64,000 nucleotides of DNA, taken from Streptomyces viridochromogenes. Lineage in GTDB: Bacteria > Actinomycetota > Actinomycetes > Streptomycetales > Streptomycetaceae. Location: NCBI RefSeq assembly GCF_001270495.1, contig NZ_LGUR01000106.1, positions 62,001-126,000 of the forward strand, given 5' to 3'. The position numbers and the translations under genes are program-made. Below the pieces are notes generated by a model, which did no database searches, was not told where the DNA came from, and saw only the letters and a list, made by a program, of their open reading frames with translations. Numbering within the stretch: position 1 is the stretch's first letter; the number at the start of each line of letters is the position of its first letter. Shown here one piece after another: positions 53,404 to 62,744 of this stretch.

Positions 53404-53910
53404 TCAGAGCGTCAACTCATAGGTGAGCAGAGTGATGCCGACGAGATGCGGGACCGGGTTCCAGTCGCGCTCGGGTGTGCGGACGAAGCCCAGGCGTTCG
53501 TAGATGCGGTGGGCGCTGTGCATGGTGCGCTGGGTCGACAGGACGATGCGTCCGCAGGCTTCCGTGGCCCGTGCGCGGTCGACGCAGGCGCGCACGAGGG
53601 CCTCGCCGACGCCCCGTCCGCGTGCCGCGTGGTCGACGGCGAGCATCCGGATCTCGGCCTCGCCGGAGCGGGCTATGTCGGCCATGGGGCCGCCGCTCGG
53701 CACGAAGGTCACACCGCCCAGCAGCCGGCCCTGCCCGACCGCCACCAGGACCTGGGCGGCGGCCGCCCGGGTGGCCACGTCCCTCAGTTCGCCGAGGTAC
53801 TCGTCACGCTCACCGAAGTCCAGGAGGCCGTCCTGGAGGTAGGCCCGGGCGGTGATGTCGCCGAGGGCGTCGTACTCGTCGGGTTGCGCCTGCCGGATCG
53901 CGATGTCCAT
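53404..53910 (-). CDS. GNAT-family N-acetyltransferase
   Basis: A 168-residue acetyltransferase with the acetyl-CoA loop VDHAARGRGVGEALV (about residues 92-106; R/Q-x-x-G-x-G/A pattern) and a C-terminal HRIYERLGF. Substrate unknown. ATG 53910 is preferred; a GTG at 53931 is in frame, and neither has a good ribosome site. It ends 12 bases before the nrdABS leader region begins. Confidence 0.83.
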   Translation of the reverse strand: MDIAIRQAQPDEYDALGDITARAYLQDGLLDFGERDEYLGELRDVATRAAAAQVLVAVGQGRLLGGVTFVPSGGPMADIARSGEAEIRMLAVDHAARGRGVGEALVRACVDRARATEACGRIVLSTQRTMHSAHRIYERLGFVRTPERDWNPVPHLVGITLLTYELTL

Positions 53911-53937
53911 GCGGGTGAGTGTGCCGGACACACAAGA

Positions 53938-53971
53938 CGGCGGGCCGCCGGATTTCTCCGACGGCCCGCCG
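53938..53971 (-). terminator. Terminator after the symporter gene
   Basis: The outer arms CGGCGGGCCG (53938-53947) and CGGCCCGCCG (53962-53971) are complementary, with a further short CGG/CCG pairing inside. It lies 18 bases past the symporter stop. Confidence 0.72.
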
Positions 53972-53988
53972 ATGCCGGGTTCAGGTAC

Positions 53989-55599
53989 TCAGTGCGACGT
54001 GCCCGCCGTAGCCGGCGGCAGCTCGACCTCGACGCCCGGGTCGCCCGCGTCCGCCGTGTAGTCCTCCGGCCTCGTCTCGTCGATGCCCTCCGGGGCCTTC
54101 GCGGCCTTCAGGACGAAGGTCAGGACCACCGTGACCACCACGTTGAGCACGAACGCCGTCAGGCCGATGTAGCCGATCTCACCGATGCCCGGGATCTCCT
54201 TCGCCGAGCCGCCGAAGTGCTTCTGGGTCGGGGAGGCGACGCCGTACGCGGCGACCGTGCCGTAGACCATGCCGACCGCCCAGCCGGCCAGCAGGGCCCA
54301 GCGGTGGAACCAGCGGGTGAACAGGCCGCCGACCAGGGCCGGGAAGGTCTGCAGGATCCAGATGCCGCCCAGCAGCTGGAAGTTGATCGCGACCGTCTTG
54401 TCCATGGTGAGGACGAAGACCAGGGCGCCCACCTTCACCAGCAGCGAGACCAGCTTGGAGACCTTGGTCTCCTGCGCGGGCGTCGCGTCGGGCTTGATGA
54501 AGTCCTTGTAGATGTTGCGGGTGAAGAGGTTCGCCGCCGCGATGGACATGATGGCGGCCGGGACGAGGGCGCCGATGCCGATCGCCGCGAAGGCCACGCC
54601 CGCGAACCAGGACGGGAACATGTCCTCGAAGAGCTGCGGGATCGCCAGCTGGGGGTTGGTGGCCTTGACGCCGGCCGCGATCGCCATGAAGCCCAGCAGG
54701 GCCAGCAGGCCGAGCATCAGCGAGTACAGCGGCAGGATCGTGGTGTTGCGGCGGATCACCTCACGGCTCCTGGAGGAGAGCGTCGCGGTGATCGAGTGCG
54801 GGTACATGAACAGCGCGAGCGCGGAGCCCAACGCCAGCGTGGCGTACGTCCACTGGCCCGCTTCCGGCGGCACCAGACCGCCGGCCTTGGCTGCCGTGTA
54901 CTTCTCGTTCGCCGCCGTGAAGATCTCGTCGAACCCGCCCAGCTTGATCGGGATGTAGATGATCGCCACCGCGATGACGATGTAGATCAGCGTGTCCTTG
55001 ACGAACGCGATCAGCGCGGGGGCGCGCAGGCCCGAGGAGTAGGTGTACGCCGCCAGCACACCGAAGGCGATGAGGAGGGGGAGGTCCTTGATGAACCAGT
55101 TCGTGTTCTCGCCGCCGCCGACGCCCATCACGTCCAGCACCGCCTGGATGCCGACGAGTTGGAGCGCGATGTACGGCATCGTCGCCAGGAGGCCGGTGAC
55201 GGCCACGGCCAGCGACAGGCCCTTCGAGCCGAAGCGCCCGCGTACGAAGTCCGAGGTCGTCACATAGCCGTGCTTGTGTGAGACCGACCACAGGCGGGGC
55301 AGGAACGTGAAGATCAGCGGGTAGACGAGGATGGTGTAAGGCACCGCGAAGAAGCCCGCCGCGCCCGCCGCGTAGATCGCCGCCGGGACCGCCACGAAGG
55401 TGTACGCCGTGTACAGGTCGCCGCCGAGCAGGAACCAGGTGACCCAGGTGCCGAACGACCGGCCGCCCAGGCCCCATTCGTCGAGGCTGTGCTCGTTCTC
55501 GGCCTTGCGCCAGCGCGCTGCGAGGAAGCCCATGACCGTCACGGCCAGGAAGAAGAAGATGAAGACGGCGAGTGCCACGCCGTTCACGCCGTCGTTCAT
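53989..55599 (-). CDS. Sodium:solute symporter, MctC-like monocarboxylate transporter
   Basis: A 536-residue SSS-family carrier with about 13 transmembrane helices. Family segments include WGLGGRSFGTWVTWFLLGG, GYVTTSDFVRGRFGSKG and the ALVPAAIMSIAAANLFTRN stretch. The closest relatives I know import pyruvate, acetate or propionate. A DUF3311 subunit encoded just upstream overlaps its start by ATGA, an arrangement typical of this subfamily. Confidence 0.85.
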   Translation of the reverse strand: MNDGVNGVALAVFIFFFLAVTVMGFLAARWRKAENEHSLDEWGLGGRSFGTWVTWFLLGGDLYTAYTFVAVPAAIYAAGAAGFFAVPYTILVYPLIFTFLPRLWSVSHKHGYVTTSDFVRGRFGSKGLSLAVAVTGLLATMPYIALQLVGIQAVLDVMGVGGGENTNWFIKDLPLLIAFGVLAAYTYSSGLRAPALIAFVKDTLIYIVIAVAIIYIPIKLGGFDEIFTAANEKYTAAKAGGLVPPEAGQWTYATLALGSALALFMYPHSITATLSSRSREVIRRNTTILPLYSLMLGLLALLGFMAIAAGVKATNPQLAIPQLFEDMFPSWFAGVAFAAIGIGALVPAAIMSIAAANLFTRNIYKDFIKPDATPAQETKVSKLVSLLVKVGALVFVLTMDKTVAINFQLLGGIWILQTFPALVGGLFTRWFHRWALLAGWAVGMVYGTVAAYGVASPTQKHFGGSAKEIPGIGEIGYIGLTAFVLNVVVTVVLTFVLKAAKAPEGIDETRPEDYTADAGDPGVEVELPPATAGTSH

Positions 55600-55859
55600 T
55601 CCGGCGCACCGCCCTTCTGGGAGGCACGCGCGCGCTGGTCACGCTGCCACAGCTTGTACGCGACCATCGTCAGCAGCGTGGAGATCAGGACCCACAGCAT
55701 CTGGTACCAGTAGAAGAACGGGATGCCGGCGAACTCCGGGTCGGTCTTGGCGTACGAACCCACCCACAACATCGCCACGAAGGGCGCGACGAGACAGAGC
55801 GCGATGACGACACGCACGGGTGTCACCAGCCCTCTGTTCACCTCTGGGGCATCTGACAT
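55596..55859 (-). CDS. DUF3311 small membrane subunit of the symporter
   Basis: An 87-residue protein with two membrane helices (VVIALCLVAPFVAMLWVGSY and YWYQMLWVLISTLLTMVAY) and a basic tail. DUF3311 proteins regularly precede SSS symporters. ATG 55859 has GGAG about 8 bases upstream, and its end overlaps the symporter start. Confidence 0.85.
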   Translation of the reverse strand: MSDAPEVNRGLVTPVRVVIALCLVAPFVAMLWVGSYAKTDPEFAGIPFFYWYQMLWVLISTLLTMVAYKLWQRDQRARASQKGGAPE

Positions 55860-55998
55860 CTGACGGCTCCGTCCCCTCACTGATCACCTGTGAAACGCGC
55901 AGGCAATGTAGGTGACGGCGCAACTACAGCGGAAGACCCTGTCCGCATATCGGATGTGGAGGATTGGTGTGTGTGGCAGTCCTGCGGCCGCGCTGCGT

Positions 55999-56232
55999 TC
56001 AGCAGCAGCGGAACCCCTGGCGCGGGTCGGCCTCCTGACGGCCCGTCCGCATCCGCTCGAAGTCACGCCGGGAGAGCACCTCGGCGTCCGGGTGCTCATG
56101 CCGTACATATGCAACATAGCGGTCGTACGCGGACTCGTCGGTCAGCTCGCGCACATACCAGCGCACGCTACTGAGGACCCGCCGGAGGCTGGGTGCCGGC
56201 CTCGGACGGGGTGCCAGCCGAAACGACCGCAC
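55999..56232 (-). CDS. YbdD/YjiX-family small protein
   Basis: A 77-residue cytoplasmic protein with the family core YDRYVAYVRHEHPDAEVLSR and the terminal double cysteine (GFRCC). These proteins are encoded next to CstA/BtsT transporters. The start is GTG 56232, preceded by AGGAGGAGGAG in the cstA coding sequence; it therefore overlaps the cstA 3' end by 65 bases. A shorter start at GTG 56166 is possible. Confidence 0.82.
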   Translation of the reverse strand: MRSFRLAPRPRPAPSLRRVLSSVRWYVRELTDESAYDRYVAYVRHEHPDAEVLSRRDFERMRTGRQEADPRQGFRCC

Positions 56233-58342
56233 GGCTCTCCTCCTCCTTCTCTTCCTTCGTGGCGATCAGCCCGGCCGGAGCGATGATCTTCGACTCCACG
56301 TACGGCGCCTCACTGAGCGTGGACAGGGCAGGGCGGCGGACGTGCCGGACGCAGACGCGGGTCGCGTCGACGATCACCACGACCACCAGTAGCGCGAGGA
56401 ACGCCGAGAGAACGCCGTCCACCGTGGAGTTGGTGACCACGGTGTGCATGTCGTCCATGGTCTTGGCGGGCGGCAGGACCTCGCCCCGGTCGATGGCGTC
56501 CTGGAAGACCTGACGCTGCTTGAAGAAGCCGACCTTCGGGTCGCTGGAGAAGACCTTCTGCCAGCTGGCGGTGAGGGTCACCGTGGCGTCCCAGGCGAGC
56601 GGAACCCCGGTGATCCAGGCCCACTTGAGGCGTCCGGACTTCACCAGCAGGGTCGTGCAGACGGCGAGGGCGACCGCCGCGAGCAGTTGGTTCGAGATGC
56701 CGAAGATCGGGAAGAGCTGGTTGATGCCGCCGAGGGGCTCGTGGACGCCCACCCACAGGAAGTAGCCCCACAGGCCGCACACCACCGCGCTGGTGATGAC
56801 CAGCCCGGGCTTCCAGCTGACGTTCCTGAAGGGCCGGTAGACGTTGCCCAGGATGTCCTGGAGCATGAACCGGCCCACGCGGGTTCCGGCGTCCAGCGCG
56901 GTCAGGATGAACAGCGCCTCGAACATGATCGCGAAGTGGTACCAGAAGGCGCGCAGGCTCCCGCCGGTGACCTCGGAGAAGATCTCCGAGACACCGATGG
57001 CGAGCGTGGGGGCACCGCCGGTCCGGGAGAGCAGGCTCGACTCCTCGACGTTCTCCGCGGCCCGCGCCAGCGCCTCGGGGGAGATCTGGTAGCCCCAACT
57101 GCCCACGACCTGCGAGGCGTTCTGCACGGTGTCGCCGATGACCCCGGCGGGCGCGTTCATCGCGAAGTACAGGCCGGGGTCGATGATGCTCGCCGCTACC
57201 AGCGCCATCACGGCGACCGACGACTCCATCAGCATGGAGCCGTAGCCGATCACGCGGATCTGCGTCTCCTTCTGGATCATCTTCGGCGTCGTACCGGAGG
57301 AGATGAGCGCGTGGAAGCCGGACAGGGCGCCGCAGGCGATGGTGATGAACACGAACGGGAACAGGGATCCCGCGAAGACCGGGCCGTCGCCGCGTGAGGC
57401 GAAGTCCGTCACCGCGTCCATCTTCAGCGTCGGCAGGGCGATGACCACGCCGAGGGCGAGCAGGACGATCGTGCCGATCTTCATGAAGGTCGACAGGTAG
57501 TCGCGCGGCGCGAGCAGCATCCACACCGGCAGGATCGAGGCGATGAAGCCGTACGCCACCATCCAGACGACCAGCGTCGAGGGTGCGAGGGTGAAGGCGT
57601 CGGCCCATGACGACTCGGCGACCCAGCGGCCCGCGACCAGCGCGAACAGCAGCAGCCCGACACCGATGAGGGAGACCTCGGCGACCCGGCCGGGGCGCAG
57701 GACCCGCAGGTAGAAGCCCATCAGCAGGGCGATCGGGATCGTCATCGCGATGGAGAAGGTGCCCCAGGGGGACTGCGCGAGGGCGTTGACGATCACCAGG
57801 GCCAGCACTCCGAGCAGGATGATCATGATGACGAAGGTGGCCAGCAGCGCGGCCGCGCCGCCGAACGGGCCGATCTCCTCGCGCGCCATCTGCCCCAGCG
57901 AACGTCCGTCACGGCGGGTGGAGAAGAACAGCACCACCATGTCCTGGACCGCGCCCGCGAAGATCACGCCGACGATGATCCAGATCGTGCCCGGGAGATA
58001 CCCCATCTGCGCGGCCAGCACCGGCCCGACGAGCGGCCCGGCACCCGCGATCGCCGCGAAGTGGTGGCCGAGGAGGACGCGGCGGTCGGTGGGGTGGAAG
58101 TCGATGCCGTTGTTGAGGCGTTCGGCCGGGGTGGCCCTGGTCCTGTCGACTTTCAGGACCTTGTACGCGATGAACTTGGCGTAGAAGCGATAGGCGATCG
58201 CGTACGAGCCGAGGGCGGCCGCGACCATCCAGGCGGCGGAAACCTCCTCGCCGCGCGAGAGCGCGAGCACGGTCCACCCGGCGGCACCGACCAGCGCGAC
58301 CAGGGTCCAGATGACGATGGTTCGGGGATTCGCGGTACGCAC
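56168..58342 (-). CDS. cstA: CstA-family pyruvate/peptide transporter
   Basis: A 724-residue membrane protein with about 16-18 helices. CstA landmarks are PTDRRVLLGHHFAAIAGAGP (about residue 82), FSTRRDGRSLGQMAREE (about 140) and GFHALISSGTTPKM (about 345). Family members carry pyruvate or peptides during carbon limitation. The tail has the run KEEKEEESRAV, whose codons double as the ribosome site of ybdD. GTG 58342 follows GGGAGG. Confidence 0.92.
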   Translation of the reverse strand: MRTANPRTIVIWTLVALVGAAGWTVLALSRGEEVSAAWMVAAALGSYAIAYRFYAKFIAYKVLKVDRTRATPAERLNNGIDFHPTDRRVLLGHHFAAIAGAGPLVGPVLAAQMGYLPGTIWIIVGVIFAGAVQDMVVLFFSTRRDGRSLGQMAREEIGPFGGAAALLATFVIMIILLGVLALVIVNALAQSPWGTFSIAMTIPIALLMGFYLRVLRPGRVAEVSLIGVGLLLFALVAGRWVAESSWADAFTLAPSTLVVWMVAYGFIASILPVWMLLAPRDYLSTFMKIGTIVLLALGVVIALPTLKMDAVTDFASRGDGPVFAGSLFPFVFITIACGALSGFHALISSGTTPKMIQKETQIRVIGYGSMLMESSVAVMALVAASIIDPGLYFAMNAPAGVIGDTVQNASQVVGSWGYQISPEALARAAENVEESSLLSRTGGAPTLAIGVSEIFSEVTGGSLRAFWYHFAIMFEALFILTALDAGTRVGRFMLQDILGNVYRPFRNVSWKPGLVITSAVVCGLWGYFLWVGVHEPLGGINQLFPIFGISNQLLAAVALAVCTTLLVKSGRLKWAWITGVPLAWDATVTLTASWQKVFSSDPKVGFFKQRQVFQDAIDRGEVLPPAKTMDDMHTVVTNSTVDGVLSAFLALLVVVVIVDATRVCVRHVRRPALSTLSEAPYVESKIIAPAGLIATKEEKEEESRAVVSAGTPSEAGTQPPAGPQ

Positions 58343-58437
58343 CGGGGAGTCCTCCCGTCCATGCGGCGACGGGAGGAACGTAGGGCAGGACGCGCGGTTG
58401 CGCTACACCGCGTGCGGTACCGGATACCGGAAGTGCC

Positions 58438-59455
<1,018 letters not shown>

Positions 59456-59511
59456 GGTCCAGGTCCCGGCCTGTTGGCGGGGGAGGTGTGGGCATCCCTG
59501 AGGAGGGTGGC

Positions 59512-60789
59512 GTGAAGCGCAAGCTGATATCCGCGATCGGTGTCGCGGGCATGATGATCTCGCTGGCGGCGTGCGGGGGCGACAACGGCGACGGCGGGGA
59601 CAAGGCCGGGGCGGACGGGTACGCGGGCCAGACGCTCACGGTGTGGGTGATGGACGGCTCCTCCCCGGACCAGTGGCAGAAGGACGTCCAGGCCGCCTTC
59701 GAGAAGAAGACCAAGGCCAAGGTCAAGTTCGAGATCCAGCAGTGGAACGGCATCCAGCAGAAGCTGACCACCGCCCTGTCCGAGGAGAACCCGCCGGACG
59801 TCTTCGAGATCGGCAACACCCAGACCCCGGCCTACGCCAAGACCGGCGGCCTCGCCGACCTCGCCGACCTCAAGACCGAGATCGGCGCCGACTGGGCCGC
59901 GTCCCTCAACGAGTCGTCCATCTACGACGGCAAGCAGTACGCCGCCCCGTGGTACTTCGCCAACCGCGTCGTCCTCTACAACAAGAAGGTCTGGGCCGAG
60001 GCGGGCATCAAGGACACCCCCAAGACCCGCGACGAGTTCTACGCCGACCTCAAGCAGATCGGCGAGAAGACCGACGCCGAGCCCATCTACCTGCCCGGCC
60101 AGAACTGGTACCACTTCGTCGGCCTGACCATCGGTGAGGGCGCCGAGCTGGTCAAGAAGGACGGCGACAAGTACGTCTCCAACCTCGACGACCCGAAGAT
60201 CGCCGCCGCCATGGAGACGTACAAGAAGTTCCAGGCCCTGTCCAAGGCGCCCAAGGACAAGGACGAGGCGACCCCGCAGCAGGGCGAGGTCTTCGGCAAG
60301 GGCAACGTCGGTGCCTTCATCGGCATGGGCTGGGAGGCCGGCATCGCCATCAAGGCCAACCCGAAGATCGAGAAGGAGATCGGCTACTTCACGATCCCCG
60401 GCGCCACGGCCGACAAGCCCGAGGGTGTCTTCCTCGGCGGCTCCAACCTCGCGGTCGCCGCGGGCAGCCAGAAGCAGGAGCTGGCCAAGGAGTTCCTGAA
60501 GATCGCCCTGTCCGACCAGTACGAGGGCGAGCTGGCCAAGCTCAACGGCGTCATCCCCAACAAGGAGTCGCTGCAGACCAACCTCAAGGGCAACGCCGTC
60601 GCCGAGGCCGCCGCGCCGGCCGCCGCGGGCGGTGGCACCACGCCGCTGATCCCGGAGTGGGCCGCCGTGGAGAACGCGCCCAACCCGATCAAGACGTACA
60701 TGACCGCCGTGCTGAACGGCAAGTCCCCGGCCGAGGCCGCCAAGCAGGTCGAGGACGAGTTCAACAAGCGCCTGGCGCAGCAGCAGTAA
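59512..60789 (+). CDS. dasA: Chitobiose/GlcNAc-binding lipoprotein DasA
   Basis: A 425-residue extracytoplasmic solute-binding protein. The signal peptide ends in the lipobox SLAAC (Cys21). The family-1 binding fold follows (LTVWVMDGSSPDQWQ, PPDVFEIGNTQTPAY, FANRVVLYNKKVW). It captures N,N'-diacetylchitobiose for the DasBC importer, energised by a shared ATPase (MsiK in S. coelicolor) not encoded here. GTG 59512 has GAGGAGGG 4 bases upstream. Confidence 0.95.
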   Translation: MKRKLISAIGVAGMMISLAACGGDNGDGGDKAGADGYAGQTLTVWVMDGSSPDQWQKDVQAAFEKKTKAKVKFEIQQWNGIQQKLTTALSEENPPDVFEIGNTQTPAYAKTGGLADLADLKTEIGADWAASLNESSIYDGKQYAAPWYFANRVVLYNKKVWAEAGIKDTPKTRDEFYADLKQIGEKTDAEPIYLPGQNWYHFVGLTIGEGAELVKKDGDKYVSNLDDPKIAAAMETYKKFQALSKAPKDKDEATPQQGEVFGKGNVGAFIGMGWEAGIAIKANPKIEKEIGYFTIPGATADKPEGVFLGGSNLAVAAGSQKQELAKEFLKIALSDQYEGELAKLNGVIPNKESLQTNLKGNAVAEAAAPAAAGGGTTPLIPEWAAVENAPNPIKTYMTAVLNGKSPAEAAKQVEDEFNKRLAQQQ

Positions 60790-60921
60790 GCAGCCGCAGT
60801 AAGGCGCCGGTGTTCGCGCCGGGGTGGGGGATGTGCATGCCGCCTCCCGCCCCGGCGACCGCACGCGGGTCTACGTACGTAGGTCGAGAGGCCGAGAAGG
60901 CCGAGAAGAGAGATCGCGAGC

Positions 60922-61908
60922 ATGACCGTGCAGACCGAACGGCCGCCCTCCGGCCCGGTGGACGTGACCAAGAGGGATGAGAGCGGGCCCGCCGGACCGC
61001 GGCGCCGAGCCGCGTCCCGCGCCGGCACGCTCACCCCGTACCTCCTGCTGCTGCCGGCCTGCGCGGCCACCGTGCTGCTGCTCGGCTGGCCGCTGCTGAA
61101 GGACGTTTTGCTGTCGTTCCAGAACCTCAACATGGCGCAGCTGATCCAGCACGTCACCGAGTGGAACGGCATCGACAACTACAAGGAGGTCCTCACCGGC
61201 GAGGACTTCTGGCGCGTCACCCTGCGCTCGATCCTGTTCACGGCGGTCAACGTCGTCCTGATCATGGTCCTGGGCGCCCTGGTCGGCCTGCTGCTCGCCC
61301 GCCTCGGCCGGCGGATGCGGGTCATGCTGCTGGTCGGGCTCGTGCTGGCCTGGGCGATGCCCGTGGTCGCCGCGACCACCGTCTACCAGTGGCTGTTCGC
61401 GCAGCGCTTCGGTGTCGTCAACTGGGTCCTGGACAAGCTGGGCTGGCACTCCATGGCCGACTACAGCTGGACCAGCAGCCAGATGTCGACGTTCTTCGTG
61501 GTCACGGTCCTGATCGTCTGGATGTCGATCCCGTTCGTCGCGATCAACCTCTACGCCGCCACGACCACCATCCCGAGCGAGCTCTACGAGGCCGCGTCGC
61601 TCGACGGCGCGGGCGCCTGGAAGAGCTTCACCACGGTGACCATGCCCTTCCTGCGGCCGTTCCTCTACGCCACGACCTTCCTGGAGATCATCTGGGTCTT
61701 CAAGGCGTTCGTGCAGGTCTTCACCATCAACGGCGGCGGCCCCGACCGGCTCACCGAGATCCTGCCCGTCTACGCCTACATCGAGGGCGTCGGCAACCAG
61801 CACTACGGCATGGGCGCGGCGATCGCCGTCCTGACCATCCTGATCCTGCTCGGCCTCACCGCCTACTACCTGCGGATCGTGCTCAAGCAAGAGGAGGACG
61901 AGCTGTGA
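60922..61908 (+). CDS. dasB: Chitobiose ABC transporter permease DasB
   Basis: A 328-residue permease with six helices after a 35-residue cytoplasmic lead. The EAA loop reads YEAASLDGAGAWKSFTTVTM (about residues 222-241). It pairs with DasC. A 132-base gap separates it from dasA, enough to allow reduced expression relative to the binding protein. Its stop overlaps dasC by GTGA. Confidence 0.93.
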   Translation: MTVQTERPPSGPVDVTKRDESGPAGPRRRAASRAGTLTPYLLLLPACAATVLLLGWPLLKDVLLSFQNLNMAQLIQHVTEWNGIDNYKEVLTGEDFWRVTLRSILFTAVNVVLIMVLGALVGLLLARLGRRMRVMLLVGLVLAWAMPVVAATTVYQWLFAQRFGVVNWVLDKLGWHSMADYSWTSSQMSTFFVVTVLIVWMSIPFVAINLYAATTTIPSELYEAASLDGAGAWKSFTTVTMPFLRPFLYATTFLEIIWVFKAFVQVFTINGGGPDRLTEILPVYAYIEGVGNQHYGMGAAIAVLTILILLGLTAYYLRIVLKQEEDEL

Positions 61909-62735
61909 AGCGCTCGCTCTTCGGCCGTCTGTGGCCCAACGTCACGGCCGTCGTCCTGTTCATCGGCTTCGTCTTCCCCGTGTACTGGATGTTCTCCACG
62001 GCCTTCAAGCCGACCGGCGACATCATCTCGGAGGACCCGGTCTGGTTCCCGACCGACATCACCTTCGAGCACTTCAAGCGGGCGACCGGCGTCGACCACT
62101 TCTGGACGTACGTCTCCAACTCGCTGATCGTCACGCTGTGCGCGGTCGGTCTCGCCCTGCTCGTCGCGCTCGCGGGCTCCTTCGCCCTCGCCCGGATGCG
62201 GTTCAAGGGGCGGCGGGGCTTCGTCATCGGCTTCATGCTGGCCCAGATGGCGCCCTGGGAGGTCATGATCATCGCGATGTACATGATCGTGCGGGACGCG
62301 TCGATGCTGAACAGCCTCGTGCCGCTGACGGTCTTCTACATGATGATGATCCTGCCCTTCACCATCCTGACGCTGCGCGGCTTCGTCGCCGCGGTGCCCC
62401 GGGAGCTGGAGGAGGCCGCGATGGTCGACGGCTGCAGCCGCGCCCAGGCCTTCCGCAAGGTGATCCTGCCGCTGCTGGCCCCGGGCCTGATGTCCACGTC
62501 GCTGTTCGGCTTCATCACCGCATGGAATGAATTCCCCCTGGTCCTGGTGCTGAACAAGGAGGCGGAGGCACAGACCCTGCCACTGTGGCTGTCCAGCTTC
62601 CAGACCGCCTTCGGCAACGACTGGGGCGCCACCATGGCGGCGTCCTCCCTCTTCGCCATCCCGATCCTGATCCTCTTCGTCTTCCTGCAGCGCAGGGCCG
62701 TCAGCGGCCTGACGGCCGGCGCGGTGAAGGGATAA
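61905..62735 (+). CDS. dasC: Chitobiose ABC transporter permease DasC
   Basis: A 276-residue permease with six helices. The EAA loop is EEAAMVDGCSRAQAFRKVIL (about residues 166-185). GTG 61905 overlaps the dasB stop. Together DasB and DasC form the membrane channel. The GH3 gene begins 9 bases after its stop. Confidence 0.93.
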   Translation: MKRSLFGRLWPNVTAVVLFIGFVFPVYWMFSTAFKPTGDIISEDPVWFPTDITFEHFKRATGVDHFWTYVSNSLIVTLCAVGLALLVALAGSFALARMRFKGRRGFVIGFMLAQMAPWEVMIIAMYMIVRDASMLNSLVPLTVFYMMMILPFTILTLRGFVAAVPRELEEAAMVDGCSRAQAFRKVILPLLAPGLMSTSLFGFITAWNEFPLVLVLNKEAEAQTLPLWLSSFQTAFGNDWGATMAASSLFAIPILILFVFLQRRAVSGLTAGAVKG

Positions 62736-62744
62736 CGCAACCCG

